A DNA stretch of 64,000 bases from Corynebacterium sp. 21KM1197 (GTDB taxonomy: Bacteria > Actinomycetota > Actinomycetes > Mycobacteriales > Mycobacteriaceae), in NCBI RefSeq assembly GCF_033783015.1, contig NZ_CP123907.1, positions 2,232,001 to 2,296,000 of the forward strand, read 5' to 3'. The stretch's first letter is position 1; every line of letters starts with the position of its first letter. A model generated the notes under the pieces. The model ran no database searches. It was not told where the DNA came from and saw only the letters and a program-made list of their open reading frames with translations. The translations under genes and the position numbers were made by a program. This document shows, piece after piece, positions 18,497-26,988 of this stretch.

Positions 18497-20006
18497 AAGC
18501 ACTCAGGGGAAACCTAATGTCCTCCTCGCCGCCATCCTTCTTGCCGTAGTGATCGTACCAATGGGAGTATCGGGAACCGGAGTAGCGTTACCCTATATCG
18601 CCTCCGACCTGGGATCTCATCCGGCCCAGTTGCAATGGGTTGTCAATGGGTTTAATTTGACTTTTGCGGTATTCAGCCTGGTTGCCGGATCCATATCCGA
18701 CCACTTGGGACGAAAGCGTGGATTGCTCCTAGGGTCTCTCATATTTGGACTTTCCAGCATACTTAGCGCCCTAGCGCCAAATCTTATAGTTCTTGATATA
18801 GCTCGTGGTATCGCAGGAATTGGTGCTGCAATCATATTCGCCTGTTCGGGAGCATTGCTTGCCGTCACCTTTTCAGGAGCGGCCTCTGCCCGTGCATTCG
18901 CTTTATTCGGCACCGCGGCTGGCGTCGGACTTGGTCTCGGCCCCACCGTCTCCTCACTGGCAATTGCAGTAACAGGATGGAAGGGGATATTTTGGTTCAG
19001 CACAGTGGCTATAGGCATCTCAATCATCCTTGCATTAGCCTCAAATATAAGAGATACTTCCACCACCAGTCAAAGTAAGGTAGACTATCCAGGTGCTGTC
19101 ACTTTTGCCGCCTCATTGAGCCTAATTATTACCGGCATAGCCCAAAGCAATACTTGGGGGTGGGCTTCCCCTGGCACGGTCACCCTCATCTGCCTAGGCA
19201 TAGCCTTATTTGCCGCTTTCATTCTAATAGAGAAAAAAGCAGCTAACCCCCTTCTCGATTTGAGCTTGCTCAAATCTCCCCGCCTGGTGGGCCTTCTTTC
19301 CGTACCAGTTGCAGGCGCAATAGGATTTGTAACCTTACTCACCTACTATCCCACTTTTCTCACTACCGTCTGGGGATTATCTTCGCAGAAACTAGGAATC
19401 GCCATGCTTATCATGACTATTCCAGTAGTTATCGGCCCCCTTATCGCCGGAAAACTCTACAACAAAGGAGTTTCTGCTAAGATTATTCTATCCAGCAGTA
19501 TTGTATTCTTTGCGCTCGGCGCAGCCCTCCTCACACTCCAGGACACAACCCCAAATATTCCCTCTCTTGTCATCCCATTCCTCATAATTGGGCTTGGGTT
19601 TGGACTAGGAGTCGGACTAGTTAATGGTCAAGCCATTGGATCAGTTCCCGAAGAAAAATCTGGAATGGTATCGGGCCTCGTTTCCACTGTTCGATTGGGG
19701 AGTGAGGCGATAGTAGTTGCAGTATTCGCAGGAATCTTGAGCACCAGCGTCGGAACAGGTGTCAAGAAAATACTCCCCGATAATATCCCGGAGGCAGATA
19801 AAAAAGAAATCATTAATAAAGTAGTCAGTGGAGAAATCGGAGGCATACATACTCCCGATATTGCGATAAATTCCCTACAAGCAGCCTTTAGTCAAGGACT
19901 AACCCCAATCCTATGGACACTTGCAGCAATAAGTCTTATGCTATCCATCGCAGTTGCCGCATTGCTAAGTAATCGAAATACTGAAGCTAAAGCTACGGAA
20001 GGATAA
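18489..20006 (+). CDS. MFS exporter, 14-TM DHA2 type
   Basis: About 505 residues with 14 predicted membrane helices. Motif A between helices 2 and 3 is GSISDHLGRKRG, and an antiporter-type glycine-rich helix 5 is present around FGTAAGVGLGLGPTVS. The family exports drugs and secondary metabolites with proton antiport. The gene overlaps the HAD phosphatase gene; ATG at 18489 has AAGG 9 bases upstream, while ATG 18480 is an alternative. As the only transporter inside the operon it is the likely exporter of the product, or a resistance pump for it. Confidence 0.9.
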   Translation: MTKSTQGKPNVLLAAILLAVVIVPMGVSGTGVALPYIASDLGSHPAQLQWVVNGFNLTFAVFSLVAGSISDHLGRKRGLLLGSLIFGLSSILSALAPNLIVLDIARGIAGIGAAIIFACSGALLAVTFSGAASARAFALFGTAAGVGLGLGPTVSSLAIAVTGWKGIFWFSTVAIGISIILALASNIRDTSTTSQSKVDYPGAVTFAASLSLIITGIAQSNTWGWASPGTVTLICLGIALFAAFILIEKKAANPLLDLSLLKSPRLVGLLSVPVAGAIGFVTLLTYYPTFLTTVWGLSSQKLGIAMLIMTIPVVIGPLIAGKLYNKGVSAKIILSSSIVFFALGAALLTLQDTTPNIPSLVIPFLIIGLGFGLGVGLVNGQAIGSVPEEKSGMVSGLVSTVRLGSEAIVVAVFAGILSTSVGTGVKKILPDNIPEADKKEIINKVVSGEIGGIHTPDIAINSLQAAFSQGLTPILWTLAAISLMLSIAVAALLSNRNTEAKATEG

Positions 20007-20008
20007 AC

Positions 20009-21196
20009 ATGAATCCCCTTGTTACAGATATTCCAAATCTAGATACGCCCGCCCCCTATATTCGCGAGTGGAAGGGACAAGATGGCCTAACCCGGATTCA
20101 ACTCCCCAGCGGCCACGAGGCAATCAGCCTTACCGATTACGATCAGGTTAAAGCCCTCATGCTCGACCGCACCGCCAGCCGGTCCCTCTGCAACGTAGAG
20201 GGCGGTCCCTCATTCATGCCGACCAACTGGGCGCCAGAGGTCCTCATTAATCTCGATGCTCCTGTCCATGGCCAGGTTCGTAGATTCGTTTCTCACGAGT
20301 TTAGCGCTCGCGCTATCAGTGCTCTCGTTCCCACGATCATCGACTTAACCCATCAATGCCTCGATACTCTACAAGAATCTTCCCAACCAGATCTTGTTAC
20401 AGACGTATTTCGTATCGTTCCTGCACAGGTAGTCTGCACTATACTTGGAGTAAGCACAGATCTCGCCACATGGATGAATAACCTAGGGCGGATAATACAG
20501 ATGGCGCCCCGTGACAATATTGAGATAATTGAAGAATCCTGGACGGAGCTATACGGCTGGGTTCAACGGCTGGTGGCAGGAGAAGAGTATTCTACTCCCG
20601 GAGGCTTGGTCGATGTCTATAGAAAGCGTTCCACCCAACCAGAATTCCATGATCTCTCCGAGACCCTCATAGCTGGAACAGTCATGGGAATCGTCCTCGG
20701 CGGTGATAATAGCGTAAGCACCATGCTTTCAAAAATCGTCTATGCAGCTTTAGCTTTTCCCAAATTCTACAGCGGAATTGTCTCAGGAAAAATACCAGTA
20801 GAGGGTTTCGTTGAGGAGATCTTGCGCCTTATGCCGCTAGGCACTCCCGGCTCCTTCCCTCGAAAACTCACACAACCCCTCCCTATTGGCGATAAAGAAT
20901 TATCGGTGGGCACAATCGTTTATCCGCACATCAATGCGGCCAATCGAGACCCCAAGGTATTCGAGAAACCACTAGAGATCAATCCTTTCCGTCCCGGGAA
21001 AAAGCACCTACAATACGGTTACGGCATGCACCGCTGCATGGGTTCCGCTCTAGCGCAAATCGAGCTCATTACGATAATTGAAACTATTGTGGAACGTTTT
21101 CCTAATATCCAACTTTCTCTTGCCCCCTCGGATATACCCTGGGATAGAGGAATAGGTTTGCGCAGACCTTCCCATCTTCCCGTTTTCCTTGGCTAG
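20009..21196 (+). CDS. Cytochrome P450
   Basis: A soluble bacterial class P450 of 395 residues. The heme-binding loop is YGYGMHRCMG with Cys343 as thiolate ligand; the K-helix ExxR is EILR at 270-273; DAPVHGQVRRFVSHEFS (83-99) is the C-helix region. The I-helix reads LGGDNSVST (230-238): where most family members have an acid-Thr pair there is Asn-Ser, so proton delivery may differ. Start ATG lies 2 bases after the exporter stop. No ferredoxin or reductase gene is nearby, so electrons must come from elsewhere. Likely hydroxylates the acyl chain or ring of the AfsA product; the substrate is inferred only from context. Confidence 0.93.
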   Translation: MNPLVTDIPNLDTPAPYIREWKGQDGLTRIQLPSGHEAISLTDYDQVKALMLDRTASRSLCNVEGGPSFMPTNWAPEVLINLDAPVHGQVRRFVSHEFSARAISALVPTIIDLTHQCLDTLQESSQPDLVTDVFRIVPAQVVCTILGVSTDLATWMNNLGRIIQMAPRDNIEIIEESWTELYGWVQRLVAGEEYSTPGGLVDVYRKRSTQPEFHDLSETLIAGTVMGIVLGGDNSVSTMLSKIVYAALAFPKFYSGIVSGKIPVEGFVEEILRLMPLGTPGSFPRKLTQPLPIGDKELSVGTIVYPHINAANRDPKVFEKPLEINPFRPGKKHLQYGYGMHRCMGSALAQIELITIIETIVERFPNIQLSLAPSDIPWDRGIGLRRPSHLPVFLG

Positions 21197-21212
21197 AAAG
21201 GGTCAGAAGATC

Positions 21213-22715
21213 ATGAAAAAACACTATGACGTAGTTATCGTCGGTGGTGGCCCCGTAGGAATGTTGGTCTCCAATGAGTTAGCACTTCACGATATTTCCG
21301 CTGTGGTGCTGGAAAAACGTCACACGATCAGTGAATACCCGAAAGCAGGCACCTATCATGCGCGTGCTATCTCTACTCTGATCCGTCGGGGCATCGTCGC
21401 TTCTCCGCGTCGCACTACCGATCACTTAGCTAACACAGTCGAACCTTTTCAGTTCGCGGGCTACCCCTGGCTCAGTCTCCGCACACGCACAATTGATGGC
21501 CCAGTCATGCTTGGAATCGCACAAGCGGATCTCGAACGAGCAATTAGCCGCCATGCGGAAAGCTGCGGTGCGCAAATTTTGCGAGGGCATTGTGTGACTG
21601 CCGTTTCACAAACAGAGACGGAGGCTTCTATCCAGTCTTTTGACGCTGAAGGGAATGAGTGCTCTTTCACCGCAGACTACGTCATTGGCGCTGACGGTGG
21701 ACGGAGCATAGTACGGCAATCAGGAGATTTTGATATTCAAGAATATGCTCCCACCATGCGGGCCATGCTCGGTTTAGTCTCCCTCCCCCACCCAAATCAG
21801 ATTCCTAACGGCTGGTCGCACACTCCTCGAGGGTGGACTCTACTGAACCATAACCCCTACGGGGAGAGCCGACTGATTGTTTTTGAATTCGATGGCCCAG
21901 TCTCCGATCGTAAGACTCCGGTTACCCCCGAAGAGTTTTCTTCCGCCGTTGAACGCGTCGTCGGCAACCCCGTAGAACTCGTTTCTCCTCATTACTTGAA
22001 TCGGTTTAGCGATTATAGTCGCATAGCCCGAAACTATCGAGATCGCCGCCTCTTCCTCGCCGGGGATGCCGCACACATCCATTACCCTCTCGGAGGCCAA
22101 GGCCTCAATACCGGAATCATTGATGCGGTGAACCTGGGATGGAAAATCAGTGCAGTCCTCTGTGGGGCGGCCGAGGAACAATTGCTCGATACTTACGGAA
22201 GCGAACGGGAATCAGCAGGCCAATGGCTGATTAATAATACTCGCCTGCAATCCCTCATGATGAACCCTGCCCCTATCTACGACACAATCCGTCACACCAT
22301 GGCGGAGATGCTCTGCCACCAGGAATCACACGATTGGCTAGCCGACCGTATCAATGGGGTGTCTGCTCAATACAGCGTGGGATTGGAGGAATATCCGTAT
22401 CTTGATGGAACGTTCATGCCCGATTTAGAAATCGTGGTAGATGAGGAGATTACTACTATTAGCAAACTGCTCGGTGATGGTAAATTTTTACTTCTTTCAA
22501 CGAAAAAAGTCCTCGAAAATATCACAATTCCTAAGTTCACTAATCCCATACCCCTCAGCAAGGAACTACACAATGACTTCCCGGAAGTCATTGTCGTTCG
22601 TCCCGATGGTTATATTGCATGGGCAGGCAGAGCGAAAGAAGAGAAAACTATGTTATCCTGCTTGCGTAGTTACTTCTCACTGACCTGCGATGACGAGGAA
22701 AAGGCACATGACTGA
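21213..22715 (+). CDS. FAD-dependent monooxygenase (group A aromatic hydroxylase type)
   Basis: A 500-residue flavoprotein. The N-terminal dinucleotide fold is VIVGGGPVGML (residues 7-17), the DG motif is VIGADGGRS near 160, and the GD motif is LFLAGDAAHIHYPLGGQGLN near 275-295. The last 110 residues form the thioredoxin-like tail found in phenol and polyketide hydroxylases, with a VIVVRPDGYIAWAG strand. The ATG is preferred over the upstream GTG/ATG frame at 21189 because it gives the normal N-terminus and has AGAAAGGG before it. Seventeen bases follow the P450 gene. Probable second oxidation step of the operon. Confidence 0.92.
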   Translation: MKKHYDVVIVGGGPVGMLVSNELALHDISAVVLEKRHTISEYPKAGTYHARAISTLIRRGIVASPRRTTDHLANTVEPFQFAGYPWLSLRTRTIDGPVMLGIAQADLERAISRHAESCGAQILRGHCVTAVSQTETEASIQSFDAEGNECSFTADYVIGADGGRSIVRQSGDFDIQEYAPTMRAMLGLVSLPHPNQIPNGWSHTPRGWTLLNHNPYGESRLIVFEFDGPVSDRKTPVTPEEFSSAVERVVGNPVELVSPHYLNRFSDYSRIARNYRDRRLFLAGDAAHIHYPLGGQGLNTGIIDAVNLGWKISAVLCGAAEEQLLDTYGSERESAGQWLINNTRLQSLMMNPAPIYDTIRHTMAEMLCHQESHDWLADRINGVSAQYSVGLEEYPYLDGTFMPDLEIVVDEEITTISKLLGDGKFLLLSTKKVLENITIPKFTNPIPLSKELHNDFPEVIVVRPDGYIAWAGRAKEEKTMLSCLRSYFSLTCDDEEKAHD

Positions 22716-23559
22716 GAGTTGGTTCCTTGTAGACACGGTAGGTGATTCCCCCTCCGTCCTGCGTATCGGCGCTCGGTCAAAACAATGGCGTCCACTCTCC
22801 AATGAATTCCGAGGATCAGTGCGCACCACCGTCCTTCGACTCTTAGAGACCGTCCTGAATAACCTCAAACAATCTCAGGTGCTTGTAGATCTTGCCGGAC
22901 CACGTCTAGCCGTAGCCTTTCCAGTATTAGGAGTTACACGCCACGTCCACGGGGTACTGATGTGGATAGGTGATCCCACATATAGCCTCCCCAGAGAACC
23001 AGAAACAGAGGCATGGGAGTGGGACCTTTCCGATCGGATCGTTCCCTCCGCCGTTGTTAAAACCAAAACTCCTTTTTCACCAGGAGAAACGCTGACAGAC
23101 TGGCTATCCCGTTTTTCCCGACCAGCAGATATTCTGCGTGTAGCTCAACAAATCCGCACAGCGCAAACGGGAGCAAGACATAGTGGGGAGTATCTTGATC
23201 AACACCAGCGCGTCCATAAGTACACAATGCGGTGCGTGGATACCTTTGAGGGCACCAGAGTGGTAGGTGTCTCTGTAATTCTGCCAGAGATCCTCCCCCT
23301 CACCGATGCTGATGTTGTATCTAGGTATGTATTAGATCAGACCGTAAAGGCGGCAAAACACGCACCCGCTTTCCTGGACGCTGATTCACACCGCGTGGTT
23401 GCGTGGCTTTCTCCACAACGGCCCAATCTCCCCGAGGCCGTATTACACGGTTTTGATCCCCTCCCTATCCTGCCCGGGGAAACCACGCCAGTGGCCACCA
23501 CACGTGACATCCTCCTCGCTCATATCCCCGTACAGCCCAATCCCCGGCAGCTTGCCTAG
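22708..23559 (+). CDS. DUF5593/GAF-like protein, unknown function
   Basis: A 283-residue protein starting WFLVDTVGD. It contains RLAVAFPVLGVTRHVHGVLMW near residue 75, then an EAWEWDLSD block, and a second half with HKYTMRCVDT. This order resembles mycobacterial and rhodococcal proteins annotated as DUF5593 or GAF-domain proteins, where HGV..W follows a small-molecule-binding fold; the match is by memory of the pattern and needs a profile search. The ATG overlaps the monooxygenase stop and follows AGGAAAAGG, so it is co-translated. A sensor or ligand-binding role is an inference. No DNA-binding motif is visible. Confidence 0.6.
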   Translation: MTESWFLVDTVGDSPSVLRIGARSKQWRPLSNEFRGSVRTTVLRLLETVLNNLKQSQVLVDLAGPRLAVAFPVLGVTRHVHGVLMWIGDPTYSLPREPETEAWEWDLSDRIVPSAVVKTKTPFSPGETLTDWLSRFSRPADILRVAQQIRTAQTGARHSGEYLDQHQRVHKYTMRCVDTFEGTRVVGVSVILPEILPLTDADVVSRYVLDQTVKAAKHAPAFLDADSHRVVAWLSPQRPNLPEAVLHGFDPLPILPGETTPVATTRDILLAHIPVQPNPRQLA

Positions 23560-23863
23560 CGATCCACAACCCCAGTTGTACTGCCCAGAGAGAATGTCCA
23601 GTCTGGTGATCGGCGGTCACTTCCCGATCTCGGAATAAGATCTATCCCTACAGTAGCCCCTGCGCCAGGGCGCAGTTCCGATAACGATTCGCTTCACCGT
23701 ACATGCCCCACTCGAGCCTTCGTTCTCCCGATTAGCAATCCCTCATCTCATGCGTAGCTCCCCAGAACAGACCCCTGACCTCATTGGGAGGACGAAGCAA
23801 CGCAGGACACCCCATCTGACCCAAACAGTTGCACGGTGATTTATTTCATGGAAGAATATAAAT
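23560..23863. other. Intergenic region after the AfsA operon
   Basis: About 300 bases with no supported gene. Short open frames lack ribosome-binding sites. No tRNA or strong terminator hairpin is seen. Confidence 0.4.
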
Positions 23864-23894
23864 ATCGCCAAAGATCCTTCACCCGTTTGGCGAT
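23864..23894. promoter_or_regulatory. 9-bp inverted repeat before small secreted peptide gene
   Basis: ATCGCCAAA and its perfect inverse TTTGGCGAT are separated by 13 bases, 26 bases upstream of the next start codon and just after an AT-rich TATAAATAT stretch. It could be an operator or a 5' leader hairpin. Confidence 0.5.
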
Positions 23895-23919
23895 TACCTA
23901 ACCTGTAAGGAAAAGGACG

Positions 23920-24159
23920 ATGAGCAAGAAATTCACCCAGATTGCATCCGGCATAGCCGCGACGTTCCTCATTTCACTCGCCTCTCCGGCCGCACATTCC
24001 GAGCCCCTCACCACTGCCACAACAGCAGCGGTAAATGAAGATAAAACCGCAATCCCCCAGAACACAGACAGCAAAACCCATACTACTCACCCCACCAAGG
24101 AGACCACCGGGTTCCGGGATTCCTATGGTAAAGCAATCACCGGAAAACGATGTACCTAG
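23920..24159 (+). CDS. Small secreted Thr-rich peptide
   Basis: A 79-residue product with a clear signal peptide: MSKKFTQ, a hydrophobic core IASGIAATFLISLAS, and a likely cut after AAHS. The mature part of about 53 residues is rich in Thr, Lys and His and ends GKRCT. TAAGGAAAAGG lies before the ATG. No family recognised. The frame stays open for 32 codons after the TAG stop, including a second Cys; readthrough or a nonsense mutation cannot be excluded. It could be an export-linked peptide of the island or unrelated cargo. Confidence 0.6.
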   Translation: MSKKFTQIASGIAATFLISLASPAAHSEPLTTATTAAVNEDKTAIPQNTDSKTHTTHPTKETTGFRDSYGKAITGKRCT

Positions 24160-24235
24160 TGCCCCCAGGTGGAACAGTCAGGCTCGATCCTGCCGGGGTT
24201 GAAGATGAAATTCTATTTGCCGCAAGGAGCTAAAA

Positions 24236-24469
24236 ATGGACAGCAAATTTAAAGATCCCAAAACCGCAGCAACTGCCGTACTATCCGTCATCGCCGGAGT
24301 CCTCGCATACTGCTTCCTCATCGCCCCAGCCTTTGCCGATACCCCTTATTGGGATACCGCCTCACAGCAATTCATGGATAAGGGTATTGGTTACTCGATC
24401 ATAGCCCTAGCGCTTGGAGCAATCTGGCTGACAGCCATTTTCTTCTCAAAGAAAAAGGAAGCCAAATAG
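24236..24469 (+). CDS. Small two-helix membrane protein
   Basis: A 77-residue product with AAGGAG 5 bases before the ATG. One hydrophobic segment (about 12-34, AVLSVIAGVLAYCFLIAPAF) ends in AFADTP, which could be a signal cleavage site or simply helix end; a second (51-69, GYSIIALALGAIWLTAIFF) precedes a lysine tail. No family recognised. It is the last gene of the island, followed directly by a strong terminator, and probably shares a transcript with the Thr-rich peptide. Confidence 0.65.
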   Translation: MDSKFKDPKTAATAVLSVIAGVLAYCFLIAPAFADTPYWDTASQQFMDKGIGYSIIALALGAIWLTAIFFSKKKEAK

Positions 24470-24470
24470 A

Positions 24471-24513
24471 ATGAGCCCTATGCGCGGACTCCTCGCGCAT
24501 AGGCCTCATTTTC
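24471..24513 (+). terminator. Rho-independent terminator at the end of the island
   Basis: ATGAGCCCTATGCGCG pairs with CGCGCATAGGCCTCAT (one bulge) and is followed by TTTTC on the plus strand. It ends the island transcript before convergent glpK. Confidence 0.85.
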
Positions 24514-24532
24514 TTACCCACATCCCCATATG

Positions 24533-24569
24533 AAAACGTGCCACCGGGGCACCCCAACCCCGGCGGCAC
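24533..24569 (-). terminator. Rho-independent terminator of glpK
   Basis: On the minus strand GTGCCGCCGGGG pairs with CCCCGGTGGCAC and is followed by GTTTTC. It marks the end of the glp operon. Confidence 0.8.
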
Positions 24570-24587
24570 ACCCTCATAGAGTAGGAC

Positions 24588-26120
24588 CTAGTCCGCGTCA
24601 TACTCCCAGTTCAGGGAGCGCTTCACGGCACGCTGCCACTCCCCATACAGGGCGTCCACCTGCTCTTGGTCCATCGCGGGCTTCCACACGGTGGTGGCGT
24701 CCTTATCCTGACGCAGCACGTCCAGGCTGTCCCAGTACCCCACGGAGATGCCGGCGGCCAGGGCCGCGCCGGTGGCGGTGGTCTCGATATTCTTGGGCCG
24801 CACCACGTTGGTGCCCAGGATGTCCGCCTGGAACTGCATGAGCAGTTCGTTCATGGTCATGCCACCGTCCACGCGCAGGTCGGTGATCTCCACGCCGGAG
24901 TCGGCCACCATCGCGTCGGCCACCTCGCGGGTCTGGTAGGCGGTGGCCTCCAGCACGGCGCGGGCCAGGTGCTTGCGGTTGGCAAAGCGGGTCAGGCCTA
25001 CGATGACGCCGCGGGCGTCGGGCCGCCAGTGCGGGGCAAAGAGCCCGGAGAAGGCGGGGACGATGTACACGCCACCGTTATCGGGCACCTCGCGGGCGAG
25101 GTTTTCGATCTGCCCGGAGTTAGGGATGATCTGGAGGTTATCGCGCAGCCACTGCACCAGGGAGCCGCCCATGGAAACGGAACCCTCCAGGGCGTAGACG
25201 GGGCGCTCGCCCTCGATTTGGAAACACACGGTGGTGATCAGGCCGTTATCGCTCCACTTGGGCGTGGTGCCGGTGTTGAGGAGCAGGAATAGGCCGGTGC
25301 CGTAGGTGTTCTTGGCGTCGCCGGGGCGGAAGCAGCCCTGGCCGAACATGGCGGCCTGCTGGTCGCCCAGGACGGCGCGGATCGGCACGCCGGGCAGGGA
25401 GCCGCGGGCGCGGACCTTGCGGAAGTCGCCCAGGGAGGGGCGGATTTCCGGGAGCATGGACATGGGAATGTCCATGGCCTTGCACAGCTCGGGGTCCCAT
25501 TGCAGGGTCTCCAGGTCCATCAGGAGGGTGCGCGAGGCGTTGGTGACGTCGGTGGCGTGGACGGCGGGCTCGCCCTCATCGCCCTCGGCGCCGCCGGTGA
25601 GGTTCCACAGCAGCCAGGTGTCGATGGTGCCAAAGAGGAGGTCGCCGGCCTCGGCGCGCTCGCGCGCCCCCTCCACGTTGTCCAGGATCCACTTGATCTT
25701 GGGCCCGGAGGGGTAGGAGTTGATGCGCAGGCCGGTGGTCTTGCGCCAGCGATCGGGGCCCTCCTCGCCGGAGAGTTCCACGCAGAGGTCGCTGGTACGG
25801 GTGTCCTGCCACACGATCGCGTTGTACACCGGCTCGCCGGTGTTTTTGTCCCAGACGATGGTGGTCTCGCGCTGGTTGGTGATGCCCACGGCGGTGATGT
25901 CGTGGCTGGCCACGTCACTGTCCGCGAGCGCGCTGCCCACGGCGCGGCGGGTGTTGTCCCAGATCTCGATGGGATCGTGCTCCACCCAGCCCTTTTGGGG
26001 GAAGATCTGCTCGTGCTCGAACTGCCCCGAGGCCACCTGGTTGCCGTCGTGGTCGAAGATGATGCAGCGCGTCGAGGTCGTGCCCTGGTCGATGGCCGCA
26101 ACGTATTTGCTCTGGCTCAT
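24588..26120 (-). CDS. glpK: Glycerol kinase
   Basis: A 510-residue FGGY-family kinase that phosphorylates glycerol to glycerol 3-phosphate using ATP. Landmarks are [16 protein letters not shown] at the N-terminus, NQRETT, the [10 protein letters not shown] and KNTYGTGLF nucleotide-binding blocks, and [12 protein letters not shown]. Start at MSQSKY is chosen to match the family N-terminus; an ATG 15 codons upstream is open too. Third gene of glpD-glpF-glpK, separated from glpF by about 130 bases holding a GC hairpin. Confidence 0.96.
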   Translation of the reverse strand: MSQSKYVAAIDQGTTSTRCIIFDHDGNQVASGQFEHEQIFPQKGWVEHDPIEIWDNTRRAVGSALADSDVASHDITAVGITNQRETTIVWDKNTGEPVYNAIVWQDTRTSDLCVELSGEEGPDRWRKTTGLRINSYPSGPKIKWILDNVEGARERAEAGDLLFGTIDTWLLWNLTGGAEGDEGEPAVHATDVTNASRTLLMDLETLQWDPELCKAMDIPMSMLPEIRPSLGDFRKVRARGSLPGVPIRAVLGDQQAAMFGQGCFRPGDAKNTYGTGLFLLLNTGTTPKWSDNGLITTVCFQIEGERPVYALEGSVSMGGSLVQWLRDNLQIIPNSGQIENLAREVPDNGGVYIVPAFSGLFAPHWRPDARGVIVGLTRFANRKHLARAVLEATAYQTREVADAMVADSGVEITDLRVDGGMTMNELLMQFQADILGTNVVRPKNIETTATGAALAAGISVGYWDSLDVLRQDKDATTVWKPAMDQEQVDALYGEWQRAVKRSLNWEYDAD

Positions 26121-26170
26121 TTGGTTCACTTGCTCCGTTGTGTCTATCCGCATTGTTCTATACAACTAAG

Positions 26171-26184
26171 CCCCCGCGAGGGGG
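26171..26184. other. Hairpin between glpF and glpK
   Basis: CCCCCGCGAGGGGG forms a compact 5-bp stem without a U-tract. It may adjust relative expression within the glp operon. Confidence 0.4.
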
Positions 26185-26247
26185 CCGTCGTTACTGCTAC
26201 TGCGCTTCGCGCAGCGCCCTGTCTCTCCTTACGTACTCTAGCGATCT

Positions 26248-26988
26248 CTAGAGCGCGGCGAGCAGACCCACCGCCACGGCCGCCAGCATGGGGCCCGCCA
26301 CGGGCACCCAGGCGTAACCCCAGTTGGGGTCACCCTTGCCGGGGATCGGCAGCAGGAAGGCGTAGGCCAGGCGGGGGCCGAAGTCACGCACCGGGTTCAG
26401 GGCGTAACCCGTGGGGGTACCCAGGGACATGCCGATGGCCACGATCACAAAGGCCACACCGAAGTAGGTCAGCGGGCCGAGTTCGCCGCCGGTGGGGCCG
26501 AAGGCAATGAAGATCAGCAGCACCGAGGTGGCGATGAACTCCGTGACGGTGTTCCAAGCGTTGTTCGGCTCGGCGGGAGCGGTGAAGAACACGCTGCTGC
26601 CCACGTTCTTGTTAGCTCCGGTGACGTTGCCCTGTTCGTCGAGGTTGTTGGCGTCGAAAAGCTGCTTGAACGCAGCCCAGGCCAACACCGCGCCGAAGAT
26701 GGCTCCCAGGAGTTGTCCGCCCACGTATGCGGGCACCAGCGACCAGGACACCGCACCCTTGATCGCCAGCATGACGGTGACGGCCGGGTTGAGGTGTCCG
26801 CCGGAGACATCGGCCACGCTGGCGCCCACGTAGACCGCCATGCCCCAGCCAAAGGCGATGAGCACCCAGCCGGTGCCTTTACCGCCGGAGGTGCGCAGCG
26901 CGTTCACCGCGCACACGCCGTTGCCCAGGAGCAACAGCAGGGTGGTTCCAAGGAACTCCCATAGGAAAGCGTCAGTAGCAGTAAGCAT
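26248..26988 (-). CDS. glpF: Glycerol uptake facilitator (aquaporin family)
   Basis: A 246-residue major intrinsic protein with six membrane helices and two half-helix signatures: GGHLNPAVT and GYALNPVRDFGPR. The second reads NPV rather than NPA; the Asp after the Arg is the residue that widens the pore in glycerol facilitators. Its ATG shares one base with the glpD TGA stop (TGATG), so translation is coupled. Passes glycerol into the cell for GlpK. Confidence 0.95.
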   Translation of the reverse strand: MLTATDAFLWEFLGTTLLLLLGNGVCAVNALRTSGGKGTGWVLIAFGWGMAVYVGASVADVSGGHLNPAVTVMLAIKGAVSWSLVPAYVGGQLLGAIFGAVLAWAAFKQLFDANNLDEQGNVTGANKNVGSSVFFTAPAEPNNAWNTVTEFIATSVLLIFIAFGPTGGELGPLTYFGVAFVIVAIGMSLGTPTGYALNPVRDFGPRLAYAFLLPIPGKGDPNWGYAWVPVAGPMLAAVAVGLLAAL

